From Stieleria neptunia (GTDB taxonomy: Bacteria; Planctomycetota; Planctomycetia; Pirellulales; Pirellulaceae), in the NCBI RefSeq assembly GCF_007754155.1, contig NZ_CP037423.1, positions 9,978,938 through 10,042,937 of the forward strand: DNA of 64,000 bases. Reading direction: 5' to 3'. The translations under genes and the position numbers were made by a program. This document shows, piece after piece, positions 48,291 through 58,600 of this stretch. A model generated the notes under the pieces. That model did not search any database, was not told where the DNA came from, and worked only from the letters and a program-made list of their open reading frames with translations. Every line of letters starts with the position of its first letter. Position 1 is the first letter of the stretch.

Positions 48291-48936
48291 CCGAACGCTG
48301 TGTCGTGCAATTCTTCAGTCACCCTCGTGGCAGGAGGGTCTTCGCGGATTTTAGTGGCTGCTCTCGGATACTCGGGGAAGGTTTGTTGAGGGATGACTGC
48401 GATGTCCGATGGTTCTGTTCGGTAGGATGGCGAAGCCAGCTGTAGCGGAGACGGGCTCTGCGGAGGAGCAACCCGCCTAGGAATCACCTGCTCTGCGATG
48501 CGGCGAAGGTGCTTCGTGCCCTCCACCGGCCCGCGTCAACGGAGGGGCGTTTGAACCGAGCGGTTGTCGTCCAACACCCATTCGGACATCGCAGCAATGC
48601 CTCGAAAAACCTGGGTCCTGGGTGATTCGCCATTAAAATCCACGAAGAATCCCCAGAGGGAGAGTGACGAAACCTCTTTGAAATCAACGACTCAAAGACT
48701 CCCCTCCCCCCCGCGGAGAGACGTCCAAACGGACGACCATCATCCCGGCGGCGAAAAAACTTCTGGGCAAGTTGCACAATTGGCGTTGACGCTTTCACCG
48801 ACTTTCTCAATATTCTCGTCTCGTCAGAAGCCGATAGGTTTTCTGTGAAGTGGGAGAATTTGCCGCCGGGGTGCGTTTTCGCCTCGGGCCTGGTGATTTT
48901 GCTAACACCACCCGACCTCCATTGAGTCGTGACCAT
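48291..48936. other. Intergenic region upstream of rplA
   Basis: No gene was found in these 646 bp. Frames on both strands have no domains. CCTCGTGGCAGGAGGG near 48323 resembles words also present at 60602-60625 (CACCCTCCTGCCAGGAGGGT). CCCAGAGGGAGAGTGACG at ~48654 recurs in the gap between the sulfatase genes. The promoter of the ribosomal-protein operon must lie here, and a leader for autoregulation by L1 or L10 is possible but was not seen. Confidence 0.45.
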
Positions 48937-49614
48937 ATGGGTAAGAAATCAAAGCGGTATCGCGCCGCGCTCGAAAAGCAACCAGCCAACACGCTTCCTC
49001 TCGATGAAGCGGTCACTGCGCTGAAGTCGTACGATTCGACCAAGTTTGATCAAACGGTCGAAATCCACATGCGTCTCGGCGTCGATCCGAACCAGGCGGA
49101 CCAGATCATCCGCGGTTCACTGGTGCTTCCGCATGGGATCGGAAAACAGCAACGCGTCGTCGTGTTTGCCAAGGGCGATGCCGCCACGGCAGCACAAGAA
49201 GCGGGTGCCGATGAAGTCGGTCAAGAAGACCTGGCCAAGAAGATCAAGGACGGTTGGACAGACTTTGACGTCTGCATCGCCGCACCCGACATGATGGGAT
49301 TGGTCGGACCGCTCGGACGCGTCTTGGGTCCACGCGGTTTGATGCCCAGCCCTCGTGCCGGAACCGTCACTCCCGATGTCGGCAAAGTCGTCGGCGAGTA
49401 CAAGGCCGGTAAGGTCGAATTCCGCAACGACAAGGGCGGCAACGTCCACGCGATGGTCGGCAAGATGAGCTTCGAAGCGGACAAGCTTGTCGACAACATC
49501 AACGCCTTCATCCAATTCGTGGACGGCCTGAAACCGCAAACCATCAAGGGCACGTACGTCAAAGGTGTGGCGATCTGTGCAACGATGAGCCCGAGTGTGC
49601 GAGTCACTTGCTAG
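48937..49614 (+). CDS. rplA: 50S ribosomal protein L1
   Basis: The start at 48937 ([15 protein letters not shown]) gives 225 aa; a longer frame is not supported by the family. [35 protein letters not shown] and [16 protein letters not shown] are L1 signatures. It binds 23S rRNA at the L1 stalk and often represses its own operon. No rplK gene precedes it, which is uncommon. Confidence 0.97.
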   Translation: MGKKSKRYRAALEKQPANTLPLDEAVTALKSYDSTKFDQTVEIHMRLGVDPNQADQIIRGSLVLPHGIGKQQRVVVFAKGDAATAAQEAGADEVGQEDLAKKIKDGWTDFDVCIAAPDMMGLVGPLGRVLGPRGLMPSPRAGTVTPDVGKVVGEYKAGKVEFRNDKGGNVHAMVGKMSFEADKLVDNINAFIQFVDGLKPQTIKGTYVKGVAICATMSPSVRVTC

Positions 49615-49653
49615 TCGGCGCCCCCATCATCCCTACTTCAGTGAACCAATCTG

Positions 49654-50178
49654 ATGAGTAAGTACGTCAAACAACTCGTGACCCGCGACATCCAGCGGCA
49701 ACTTGACGGTGTCCAAGACGCCGTCCTGGTCAGCACCGTCGGAATGGACGCGAACACGACCAATGAACTACGTGGCGAATTGGCCGAGAGGAACATCACG
49801 ATGTTTGTCGTGAAGAACTCTCTCGCCCGACGCGCCACTGAGGGAACCTCGTTGGCCCCGGCCTTCGAAGGTGCCAGTGGCCCTGTGGCAGTGTGCTACG
49901 GCGGCGAAGACTTTGTGTCGCTGGTCAAGGAAGTTGTCCGTTTGGACAAGGACGGCGAGAAATACGAGCAGTTCACCACCACCGGCGGTGTCATGGACGG
50001 TGAACGTCTTGACGCCGATGGTGTCAAGGCGGTCAGCAAATGGCCTAGCCGCGAAGAACAAATCTCGATGCTCGTCGGCCAAATTCTGGGACCCGGATCC
50101 ACGCTATCGGCCGCGATGCTGGGCCCCGGAAAGACGCTGAACAGCCAGCTGAAAAAGATCAGCGAAGGCGACGAGTAG
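49654..50178 (+). CDS. rplJ: 50S ribosomal protein L10
   Basis: The 174-aa protein is the stalk base that binds L7/L12 dimers. It starts MSKYVKQLVTRDIQRQL and has FVVKNSLARRATEGTSLAPA and a C-terminal helix (TLNSQLKKISEGDE). It lies 39 bp after rplA and 75 bp before rplL. Confidence 0.97.
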   Translation: MSKYVKQLVTRDIQRQLDGVQDAVLVSTVGMDANTTNELRGELAERNITMFVVKNSLARRATEGTSLAPAFEGASGPVAVCYGGEDFVSLVKEVVRLDKDGEKYEQFTTTGGVMDGERLDADGVKAVSKWPSREEQISMLVGQILGPGSTLSAAMLGPGKTLNSQLKKISEGDE

Positions 50179-50253
50179 TCGACCGCCACAGCTATCACCC
50201 CCCCATTCCGTTTTTCAAACAACCGACCATTCGTTTTTTAAGGGAAACCTGTC

Positions 50254-50667
50254 ATGTCTGATGAAGCCACTGCGGTTGCTGAGTTCAGCGCCGAAGCTAA
50301 AGAAATGGGCGACAAGATCGCCGAAATGACCCTCAAGCAAGCCAAAGAGCTGAGCGACTACCTGAAGGAAGTCCACGGCATCGAGCCCGCCGCAGGCGGC
50401 GGAGTCGTGATGGCGGCCGCCGGTGGTGACGGTGGCGGCGAAGCTGCCGTCGAGCAAACCGAGTTCGACGTCGTCCTGACCGGCTTCGGCGACAAAAAGC
50501 TGAACGTCGTCAAGGTCGTCAAGAACCTGACCGGCGCCTCGCTGATGGAAGCCAAGAAGATGGTCGAAGGCGTCCCCGCGACCCTCAAAGAAGCCGTCTC
50601 CAAGGAAGAAGCCGAAAAGGTCAAAGCCGAAATCGAAGAAGCCGGCGGTTCAGTCGAACTCAAGTAG
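50254..50667 (+). CDS. rplL: 50S ribosomal protein L7/L12
   Basis: The 137-aa protein has the N-terminal dimerisation helix (LTLKQAKELSDYLKE-like), an Ala/Gly-rich hinge and the C-terminal domain (EFDVVLTGFGDKKLNVVKVV and LMEAKKMVEGVP). GGGAAACCTGTC just upstream holds the ribosome-binding site. rpoB does not follow; a terminator does. Confidence 0.97.
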   Translation: MSDEATAVAEFSAEAKEMGDKIAEMTLKQAKELSDYLKEVHGIEPAAGGGVVMAAAGGDGGGEAAVEQTEFDVVLTGFGDKKLNVVKVVKNLTGASLMEAKKMVEGVPATLKEAVSKEEAEKVKAEIEEAGGSVELK

Positions 50668-50699
50668 TTCACTCCCGCCCGACTGCTTCATTGCATTCC

Positions 50700-50745
50700 A
50701 AAAAACTCTGCGTTCGGAACCACACCCCGGACCGCAGAGTTTTTT
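50700..50745 (+). terminator. Terminator of the rplAJL operon
   Basis: AAAAACTCTGCG pairs with CGCAGAGTTTTTT around a ~20-nt loop with an inner GGTCCGG-like stem, followed by six T. It lies 33 bp after rplL. Confidence 0.9.
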
Positions 50746-50825
50746 GATGCGCCGAGACTTCACCGCCTGGACGATACCCTTGGGCGACGCTGCGAAGCAT
50801 TGATTGCCTGCGTTTTACAAGATGG

Positions 50826-50960
50826 CAGCGGCAGGGCTCGCGGGCTGTCGTTTTTGTGAGCCGCGGGCGCGTAAGCGGCCGGGCACTGCGACGCTGCCCG
50901 AGGCCTGACGGCCAGCGGCTCACCATTGACTCAGCGGATCCCGACTAAACCGACAGCCCG
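50826..50960. repeat. Dispersed repeat, family C
   Basis: It holds GGCAGGGCTCGCGGGCTGTC, GTGAGCCGCGGGCGCGTAAG and CCTGACGGCCAGCGGCTCAC, then ATTGACTCAGCGGATCCCGA. It is the copy most like 44365-44515 and fills the gap after the rplL terminator. Confidence 0.85.
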
Positions 50961-50986
50961 TTGACGACTTCCGCTACAACCTCAGC

Positions 50987-51781
50987 TCACCACTCCAGCA
51001 CACGCTCGACGCGCGGGGCACCATATTCGGCGGCTGCGGTATGCACCACCAAGTTGGGCGCCATCTCGGCGCTGCCGGCGTGATGGGTATGGCCGCACAA
51101 CACCGTGATCTCGATCGCCGGATGCTCAACGGCAAATTGCTTCAAGACCGCGCCGACCTGGCCGCAGACAAAAAACGGCGCCCACAGGTCATCCGTCGTC
51201 CGGCCTTCGTACCAACACGATTCGCGAAACGGCGGCACGTGAGTCGCGACGGTGACGCCCCGCGCCGACTCGGGCAGCGCCAGCAATTTTTGCCGCAACC
51301 GATCCGCCGACTGGGCGCCTTGCTCACGCAACAGGCGAGGCCAACTGGCCGGGTCGACCTGGCGAAAGTCCTCGATGGCGACAAAATCGTTCAGACGCAC
51401 CGGTGAGTTTTCGTAGTCGCCTTCGGTCCCATCGCCCCAGCCGTCTTCCCCGACCAGGAACTGCCCCGGCGTCAGTTCGATCAAGCTCGCGTCGGTCAGG
51501 TAACACAGCGACGGCAGCTCGCGTGCGACCGAGGCCACGTCGCGTCGCGTCGACCCGATCGACGATCCGTAGAAATCGTGATTGCCGAGCACGAAGTAAA
51601 TCGGAAGGGAAATCGATTCGGCCAGACGGCGCAACTGAAACACCACGTCTTCGGCTTCCGAGATGTCGCCGGTGATCACCAAGGCGTCGGCACCGCAGCG
51701 AGAGACCTGGGCGATCCAAGTGTCCCAGGCTCTCAAATTCACGTGGTTGAGATGAAGATCGGAGGTCCAAACCAAACGCAT
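50987..51781 (-). CDS. Calcineurin-like metallophosphoesterase
   Basis: The 264-aa protein has the metal-binding motifs of the family: LVWTSDLHLNH (D-x-H), VITGDISEAED (GD), FVLGNHDFYG (GNHD), TVATHVPPF (xxH) and VLCGHTHHAG (GHTH). It starts without a signal peptide, so it should be cytoplasmic. The substrate is unknown. It lies between dispersed repeats and is not tied to its neighbours. Confidence 0.92.
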   Translation of the reverse strand: MRLVWTSDLHLNHVNLRAWDTWIAQVSRCGADALVITGDISEAEDVVFQLRRLAESISLPIYFVLGNHDFYGSSIGSTRRDVASVARELPSLCYLTDASLIELTPGQFLVGEDGWGDGTEGDYENSPVRLNDFVAIEDFRQVDPASWPRLLREQGAQSADRLRQKLLALPESARGVTVATHVPPFRESCWYEGRTTDDLWAPFFVCGQVGAVLKQFAVEHPAIEITVLCGHTHHAGSAEMAPNLVVHTAAAEYGAPRVERVLEW

Positions 51782-51918
51782 TGCTGGACTCCAGGAGGGG
51801 GGCTCGTCTGGCGGACAAACATTCCAAGCCTTGCTCCCCGGGCTCTGCCCGGGAACAAGCTGTCTTGGAGGCTCCGCCTCCGGCAGTCGCGAAGCATGCA
51901 GTGCATGCCATTCTCACG

Positions 51919-51997
51919 CGTAGGGCATGCTGTGCATGCCTACCACGTAGGGCATGCTGTGCATGCCTACCACGTAGGGCATGCTGTGCATGCCTGC
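51919..51997. repeat. Three 27-nt palindromic tandem repeats
   Basis: Units start at 51919, 51946 and 51973. Each contains GTAGGGCATGCTGTGCATGC then CTAC, which folds back on itself (GCATGCTGTGCATGC core). An imperfect inverted copy (GCACAGCGTGACCTACGC) follows at ~52002. It lies between the phosphoesterase and metK. Confidence 0.9.
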
Positions 51998-52054
51998 GTC
52001 ACGCACAGCGTGACCTACGCGGTCGCCATCGGTCACGCCCAACGGACACGAGAG

Positions 52055-53239
52055 TTAGTTGGCCGCAGCGGCCAGCTTCGAGGCGGCCGCCAGGGCGTCG
52101 GCCTTGTCGGTGTTTTCCCACGTGAACGTGTCGCCTTCGCGTCCAAAGTGACCGCCGGCGGTGGTGACTTTGAATACGGGGCGGCGCAATTTCAGGTGCT
52201 CGATGATCCCGGAGGGGGTCAGCGGGAAATGCTCGCGAACCAGTTCGCACAGTCGCTCGTCGGGAACGGTTCCGGTTCCCTCGCTGTCGACGTGCACGCT
52301 GACGGGCTCGGTGACGCCGATCGCATAGGCCAGCTGGACTTCGCAACGCTCGGCCAACCCGGCTGCCACGATGTTCTTGGCGACATAGCGCGCCATGTAG
52401 GCGGCACTGCGGTCGACTTTTGTCGGATCCTTGCCGCTGAACGCCCCACCGCCGTGACGTCCCCAGCCGCCGTACGTATCGACGATGATCTTGCGCCCGG
52501 TCAGGCCACAGTCACCGTGGGGGCCGCCGACGACAAACTTGCCGGTCGGGTTGATGTGATACTTGATGTCGCCCTTGTCCAAGCCTTCGGGCAGCGACGG
52601 CTGAATCACGTTTTCGATGATGAACTTTTTGATCTCGTCGTTCGTGACGTCGGGGTCGTGCTGGGCGCTGACGACCACGGTGTCGACTCGGACCGGGGTG
52701 TTTCCTTCGTACTCGACCGTCACCTGGGCCTTGTTGTCCGGCCGCAACCAGCTGACTTCCTTGTTGAAACGCGCTTCGGTGATGCGATTGATGATGCGGT
52801 GCGAGAGTGCGATCGGCAGCGGCATCAATTCCGGAGTGTCCTTGCAGGCATAGCCGAACATCAGCCCCTGGTCTCCGGCGCCGACGTCTTTTCCGCTGGC
52901 GTCGTCCGAATCAACGCCCTGGGCGATATCGGGGCTTTGGGTGTCCACCGAAACCATCACGGCACAGGTGTCACCACAGATGCCCATTTGATCGTCGGTG
53001 TACCCGACCTCATTGATCGTTTGACGAACCACGTCGGCATAGTTGACTTTGGCCTTGGTGGAGATTTCGCCGGCGATGATTGCAACGCCGGTGGTCACCA
53101 TGGTTTCGCAAGCAACGCGACTGTTAGGGTCTTCGGTGAACAGGGCGTCCAGAATGGCATCGGAAATCCGATCGGCCAACTTGTCTGGGTGGCCCATACT
53201 GACCGATTCGCTGGTAAACAAAAAACGAGCTTGGCTCAC
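52055..53239 (-). CDS. metK: S-adenosylmethionine synthase
   Basis: The 394-aa enzyme makes SAM from methionine and [35 protein letters not shown] (GAGDQG signature) and [19 protein letters not shown] are family motifs. The start is GTG with GGAG 7 nt upstream. No SAM riboswitch was recognised in the 126-bp gap to the divergent vWA gene. The methyltransferase at 9.9 kb is one of many possible consumers. Confidence 0.97.
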   Translation of the reverse strand: MSQARFLFTSESVSMGHPDKLADRISDAILDALFTEDPNSRVACETMVTTGVAIIAGEISTKAKVNYADVVRQTINEVGYTDDQMGICGDTCAVMVSVDTQSPDIAQGVDSDDASGKDVGAGDQGLMFGYACKDTPELMPLPIALSHRIINRITEARFNKEVSWLRPDNKAQVTVEYEGNTPVRVDTVVVSAQHDPDVTNDEIKKFIIENVIQPSLPEGLDKGDIKYHINPTGKFVVGGPHGDCGLTGRKIIVDTYGGWGRHGGGAFSGKDPTKVDRSAAYMARYVAKNIVAAGLAERCEVQLAYAIGVTEPVSVHVDSEGTGTVPDERLCELVREHFPLTPSGIIEHLKLRRPVFKVTTAGGHFGREGDTFTWENTDKADALAAASKLAAAAN

Positions 53240-53364
53240 AGATTTACTCCAATAGGGGCGCTCAAGCCGTCGGTCCGGAAACTCGGAGACGTCGGCGCCG
53301 GCGTGAAATCGTTACAATCTTGATCTAATAACGTAATTTGGAGAGGCTCTGCTGAGAACCGCCG

Positions 53365-54486
53365 ATGGCGAGTCTGACAGCGGAATTGTCTCGGATCACA
53401 GGATACAGTACCAGCTTGAACGCAACGCCGCCCCGAAACGATTCACCGCCTACCAAGCTGGGGCCGGAAATCCAGCCCCATCCTACACCGCCGCTGCTGC
53501 TTTCCTTCGTGCTGCACCTGGTTTTGTTGTTCCTGATCGCCTGGGTGGCTTCCTCCGCCCCTAAGGGATCCCAGGGGGAAATTGACCGCCAGATCGGGAT
53601 CGCGGTGGTCCATCGGCTGCCCGATCGCGACCAATACGAAGAAGTCACCGCGGACCCCAAGGAAACGGTCCAGGATACCGCCGCAGACTCCTCCAGCGCG
53701 GCAGCTGCCGCGGCTCCACCGGCCGATCTATCACCGCCGATCGATCTGCAAGGCATCCTGTCGGCGATGCAATCGACCCCCGCCCCGGTCAGCGGCAGCG
53801 GCATTGCCGGCGACGTCAAACTGGCCGGCGACGCATTCGGCGACGGCGCGGGCACGGCGGCCCCGTCCTCCGGCCAACAAGCAACGGCAAAGCTGTTCGG
53901 CGTCTCCGGCAGCGGAACGCGATTCGTCTACGTCTTCGACCGCAGCGACAGCATGAACGGCTTCGGCGGATTGCCGCTCCGAAGTGCCAAACGAGAATTG
54001 ATCCGCAGCCTGCAGTCGCTGTCCCCCCAGCAGCAGTTCCAGATCATTTTCTACAACGAAAACGTCAAACCCTTTCAGATGTCGGGGATGCCGATGACCA
54101 TGGTCGCCGGTGAACCGAACAACCTGAAACGGGCGCAACGTTACGTCGAAGCGATCCAAGCGTTCGGCGGCACCAAACACAAAGGCGCCTTGCTGATGGC
54201 CCTGCGGCTTTCCCCGGATGTCATTTTCTTTTTGACCGACGCGCACATCCCACGCCTTTCCCAATTGGAATTGAAGCTGGTGCAAGACCGCGCCGAACAG
54301 AGCGGGACGACGATTCACGCCATCGAATTCGGCAGCCGCGGCGGTCCCGCAGCGGATAGTTTTTTGAAAGATCTGGCCGCGATGAACAACGGGCAATACC
54401 AATACGTCGACGTCCGGCAGCTGCGGTCTGAACCGGTGCAGCCGAACGCCGCGGAACCCGGCGCGGACGAGGCACCCGCGCCGTGA
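53365..54486 (+). CDS. von Willebrand A-domain membrane protein
   Basis: The 373-aa protein has one membrane segment at ~49-67 (LLLSFVLHLVLLFLIAWVA). A Pro/Ser/Ala-rich linker follows, then a vWA domain from ~185 with the metal site DRSDSMNGFGG (D-x-S-x-S). The C-terminal part ends in a Pro/Ala-rich tail. vWA domains bind ligands by metal coordination; the partner is unknown. The next gene begins within its stop codon (GTGA). Confidence 0.83.
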   Translation: MASLTAELSRITGYSTSLNATPPRNDSPPTKLGPEIQPHPTPPLLLSFVLHLVLLFLIAWVASSAPKGSQGEIDRQIGIAVVHRLPDRDQYEEVTADPKETVQDTAADSSSAAAAAAPPADLSPPIDLQGILSAMQSTPAPVSGSGIAGDVKLAGDAFGDGAGTAAPSSGQQATAKLFGVSGSGTRFVYVFDRSDSMNGFGGLPLRSAKRELIRSLQSLSPQQQFQIIFYNENVKPFQMSGMPMTMVAGEPNNLKRAQRYVEAIQAFGGTKHKGALLMALRLSPDVIFFLTDAHIPRLSQLELKLVQDRAEQSGTTIHAIEFGSRGGPAADSFLKDLAAMNNGQYQYVDVRQLRSEPVQPNAAEPGADEAPAP

Positions 54487-55493
54487 TCGGATCTCAATTC
54501 CCCATCGCCACGTGGCCGCACCTCGTCGCGGCCGTCTTGGTCAGCCTGTCGGCCGCCGGATCCGCCCCGGCTCAGGCTCAAACACCGCCGACGACCGAAC
54601 CGCCGCATCGCGTCCGTTTGGCGCCGCCGGTGGAGACGAAATCCCAGTCCTCGGGGCGTTCGTCACCGGAGCATTGGTACCCGCGGCCGTTGACCACGCT
54701 TCGTGGGACGATCGAAACCTACGACGCCGAACAACTGGCCATCGTGCTCGATGGCCAGAGCGTCCCCACGCGCGTGTCTTCCCGGCGTGTGATCGCGGTC
54801 GAGCTGACCGAAGTGCCACCCGATCAAGCCGCCGCGTTGGAGTCGTTCCATCAAGGCGACTTTAGCGCCGCGCTCCCCGCCTTGGTCCGCAGCATCAGCG
54901 ATCACGATGCCTCCAGCCGGCCTGCCGTCTGGCGGCAACAATGGCTCTCGATGGTGGCCGCTCAAGCCGCGATGCGCGGCGGACAGGGTGACATCGCGCT
55001 GGAACTGGTCAGCCAACTCGACGCCCGCCCGCTGCCGATGATGACGCTGGCGATCCTGCCGATCGATTGGACGGGAGCCATCGGCGGTGATGAATCCATG
55101 GTCCAGATGGCCGCCGGGCGCGCCGCGTCGGATTCGCTGGCGGTCAAGCTGGTCGTGGCCAGTTGGTTGCTGCGATCCCCAAAGTATCACAGTGCGGCGG
55201 AGGCCGCGTTGAAGCGTTTGGCCGAGCAACGCGACCGCAAAACGATCGCCTTACTGGCCAAACAGCTGACGTTTCGCACCCAACCGCCGCCCGCCATCGA
55301 AGCCAACCTGCGACGCATGGAAAACGAGATCGAAGCGCTGCCGATGGCGCTGCAGACCGCCCCAATAATTTCCCTCTTGAACTTAGTCCGCCAAGCGGGG
55401 CTGACCGATCAAGCGAAGCAATGGAAGCTGACGTTGGAGTTGGCCGCACCGAACTGGCATCCGGATCTGGCGGCCGGCGTCGCCGGGCCGTAG
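54483..55493 (+). CDS. Exported hypothetical protein
   Basis: The GTG start overlaps the vWA stop codon by four bases, so the two are coupled. The 336-aa product has a signal peptide (HLVAAVLVSLSAAGSAPAQA). The rest is helical with Ala/Leu-rich repeats (LVSQLDARPLPMMTLAILPI), possibly TPR-like, after a beta-rich N-terminal part (LRGTIETYDAEQLAIVLDGQ). No family was recognised. It is followed by the Ser/Thr kinase gene 160 bp later. Confidence 0.75.
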   Translation: MIGSQFPIATWPHLVAAVLVSLSAAGSAPAQAQTPPTTEPPHRVRLAPPVETKSQSSGRSSPEHWYPRPLTTLRGTIETYDAEQLAIVLDGQSVPTRVSSRRVIAVELTEVPPDQAAALESFHQGDFSAALPALVRSISDHDASSRPAVWRQQWLSMVAAQAAMRGGQGDIALELVSQLDARPLPMMTLAILPIDWTGAIGGDESMVQMAAGRAASDSLAVKLVVASWLLRSPKYHSAAEAALKRLAEQRDRKTIALLAKQLTFRTQPPPAIEANLRRMENEIEALPMALQTAPIISLLNLVRQAGLTDQAKQWKLTLELAAPNWHPDLAAGVAGP

Positions 55494-55652
55494 GGGGCGA
55501 TTGACCTACCTCTCCACCCAGACACCGTGCCCAGCCAAGCCGGTGGGAATCAGGGGAGGGATGGCAGAATCATTCGGGGCAGAATGATGGATCGAGCATA
55601 GGCCGGCGCGAAACGGCTGATCCCGAGACGAATCCAAGGAATTGAAACCGGC

Positions 55653-58600
55653 ATGCCCGACCGCAACACCATCGAGACGATTTTTCTGGAGGCCGTCGAA
55701 CTGCCGGCGGACCAGCTTGCATCGTTTCTCGATCGCCGCTGCGGTGGTGATAGGGAACTGCGGGACGCGGTGATGGAGTTGATCGAAGCCGACCGGCAAG
55801 CGGGCGACGGGGCGTTTCTACGGTCTCAACTGTTCACAAAAGACAACCTCGACGAAGCCGCGACTCCGATTCCCGACAGGCCGACCAACGACGACGCGGA
55901 TCGTTTCCGGATCCTCCGTGCCTATCGCCAGGGAGGACTCGGCGAAGTGCTGCTGGCCCATGACCGACAACTCGATCGCGACGTCGCGATCAAACAAATC
56001 AAACCCCGCTGGGCCGACAGCGAGGAAGCGAGGCAGCGGTTCATTCAAGAAGCCAAGGTGACCGGTCGGCTGGAGCACCCGGGGATCGTGCCCGTCTATG
56101 CGATGGGCACCTGGCCCGATGGTCAGCACTATTACGCGATGCGTTTTATCGAAGGCGACACGATGAAAGACAGCATCGATCGCTACCATCGACCGCTGCA
56201 ACACTCCGACTCCACCGACGTCAAAGGGCTGCAACTGCGCGAGCTGTTGTCACGATTCGTCGATGTCTGCAACACGATTCAGTACGCCCACAGCAAACGC
56301 GTCCTGCACCGGGACATCAAACCGTCCAACATCATGGTCGGCCCCTATGGTGAAACACTGGTCGTCGACTGGGGGCTGGCCAAGTTGTTGGACGAACCGG
56401 TCGAAGAATCGATGACGGCCGATCTGGCCCGAGCGATTGCCAAGGGAAGCGGATCAACGCCCACACGCATCGGCGGAACCGTGGGCACGCCGCAATACAT
56501 GAGTCCCGAACAAGCCCAGGGAAAACTGGAATCCATCGGCACGCGGACGGACGTTTATTTGCTGGGCGCCACCCTGTATCAAATCCTGACCGGCCGTCCG
56601 CCGCATCAGGATGATTCGATCTCACGGTTGCTGAAAAAAATCGCCGCCGGAACGTTGACCCGGCCACGCCAGATCGCGGCCGACATCGCGCCGCCGCTGG
56701 AGTCGATCTGCTTGAAAGCGATGGCTGCCGATCCCAGCGATCGATACGCCGATCCCAACCAGATCGCCGACGACGTCCATCGCTGGATGGCCGATCAAGC
56801 GGTCTCGGTCCACAAGGATCCCGTTTCAGTTCGCGTCAATCGCTGGATGCGACGACACCGCACCGCCACCAGCACGCTCGCCGTGACGCTGCTCTTGTTG
56901 GCCATCGGCGGCGTCTTCGGTTCCATTCTGTGGAATGTGGCCAACGTGCGAAAACTGCAAGCCGAACAGGAACGGCGCAGCAAGCGACTGGAACTCGATG
57001 CCAAAGACCGACAACGGATCGCGGAGTTGCAAACCACCGCCGACGCCGCCGAAACCCTGGCGGCGATCGAGGTGTCTCGCGATCGATACACCTCGGCGCT
57101 AAACGTCTTGCGGAACACGCTGCCGGGTGTGCGATCGGAACCTCGGCTGATCGAACAAGCCGATCGAATCGAACAGCAAGCCGATCGAATCGAGTCGCTC
57201 GTCGATTTTTATGCGCTCGCCGAAACCGTCGAGCAACAAAACGTGCTGAGCCGAGACACCAAGGCCTTGCTGGCCTGCACCACCGCACTGAAACGACTCG
57301 GCATCTGGGACCGCACCGATTGGTGGACCGGGCTGCCCGATCAAGACCTCTCGGCCGAACAGATCGATCGCCTGCGATGGGATGTTTATCAACAGCTGAT
57401 GTTGATGGATGCGATGCTGGTCAAATCGATCGGAATCCGGCTGACCGGCGAGGGTCGTGTCGGCGGCCCGAGCGCGTTGCTGCGTGCCGCCGGCCGATTG
57501 CTGACGACCAATGCCGGAAAAGCCGAAGCGGAAGCGGCGCTGGTGGTCAGTGACCGCATCGATCGGTTTCGACTATCCGAATCCACACGCCTGTATCGAT
57601 CGATCGCAAACATGCGACTGGGCACGGGCGCCCGATTGCAAGGAAAGGATTTGGGGCAGACACGCAACGGCCCCGATGCGCATTCCCTGGCCGTGCTCAG
57701 CATGATCGCCGCGATCGACCCCAGTTTTAAATTGGTCTTTCGCGGCTACCAGGGTGACGACGCACTGCTCACGGCACGCGATCTGTTCGGACGCTCGGCC
57801 GCACTGAACCCGAATTATTACGGAACCCATTTGGGGCTCGGGCAAGTCCATTATTTGATCGCCCAGCGGATCAGCGATCGGCGTCCCGACGATCTGCAAT
57901 GGGAAGACCTGGCTCCGGCGCTGCATTCCTTCGGTCAGTGCATCACGTTGTTGCCCCAACGCTGCTTTGCCTTCGCCGATCGCTCCAGCATCTATCGTTG
58001 GCAGGCCCGATTGATCGCCGACGACGAACGTTACAGCCCGGCCGAACGTCGCCGCCGTGCGACCGAACGGCTGCAATGGAGTCTCGAGGACGCCCAGCGG
58101 GCGATGCAATCCTATGACGTGCATCCCTGGGTCGGATGGCAGGCCGGCCAGGCGTTCGCCGAACTGGCGCAAGTCGATCGAGCCCTACAGCTTTGGATTC
58201 AAACCGCCATCGATACCTATCCCCTGGGAGAAATCGCCGACATGCGTTTCGTCGCCGTCGACGACCTGCGGGGACGGGCAGCAATCGGCGACTGGTTGCA
58301 ACAACAACTCGCTCGACCCGAATCGCAAATTCGTTTCAACCCGGTCGACGGCTTCACCGCACTGGCCGGCGTTCGACTCAATCAAACCCGCCAGGACGAG
58401 GCGCTCGCGGCGATCGAATCGGCGCTCGACATCGATCCGAACAACCTGCACGCGCGGGCGATCCGTGGCATGATCTTGTTGCGTCAGCGCGGCTTCGAAA
58501 CGGCCGAGTCCGATTTCCAGGCCGTGTGTGATGCCGATCCCGATCATCCCCTGGGAACATTCGGCCTGGCGCAGTGCCGTGAACACGAGGGGCGATTGAG

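Noticed and set aside
51578..53323. 581-aa plus-strand ORF opposite metK
   Set aside because: It overlaps metK and the phosphoesterase in antisense; both of these have clear family motifs.
53240..53364. SAM riboswitch upstream of metK
   Set aside because: No SAM-I, SAM-II or SAM-V core could be matched by eye in the 125-bp gap.
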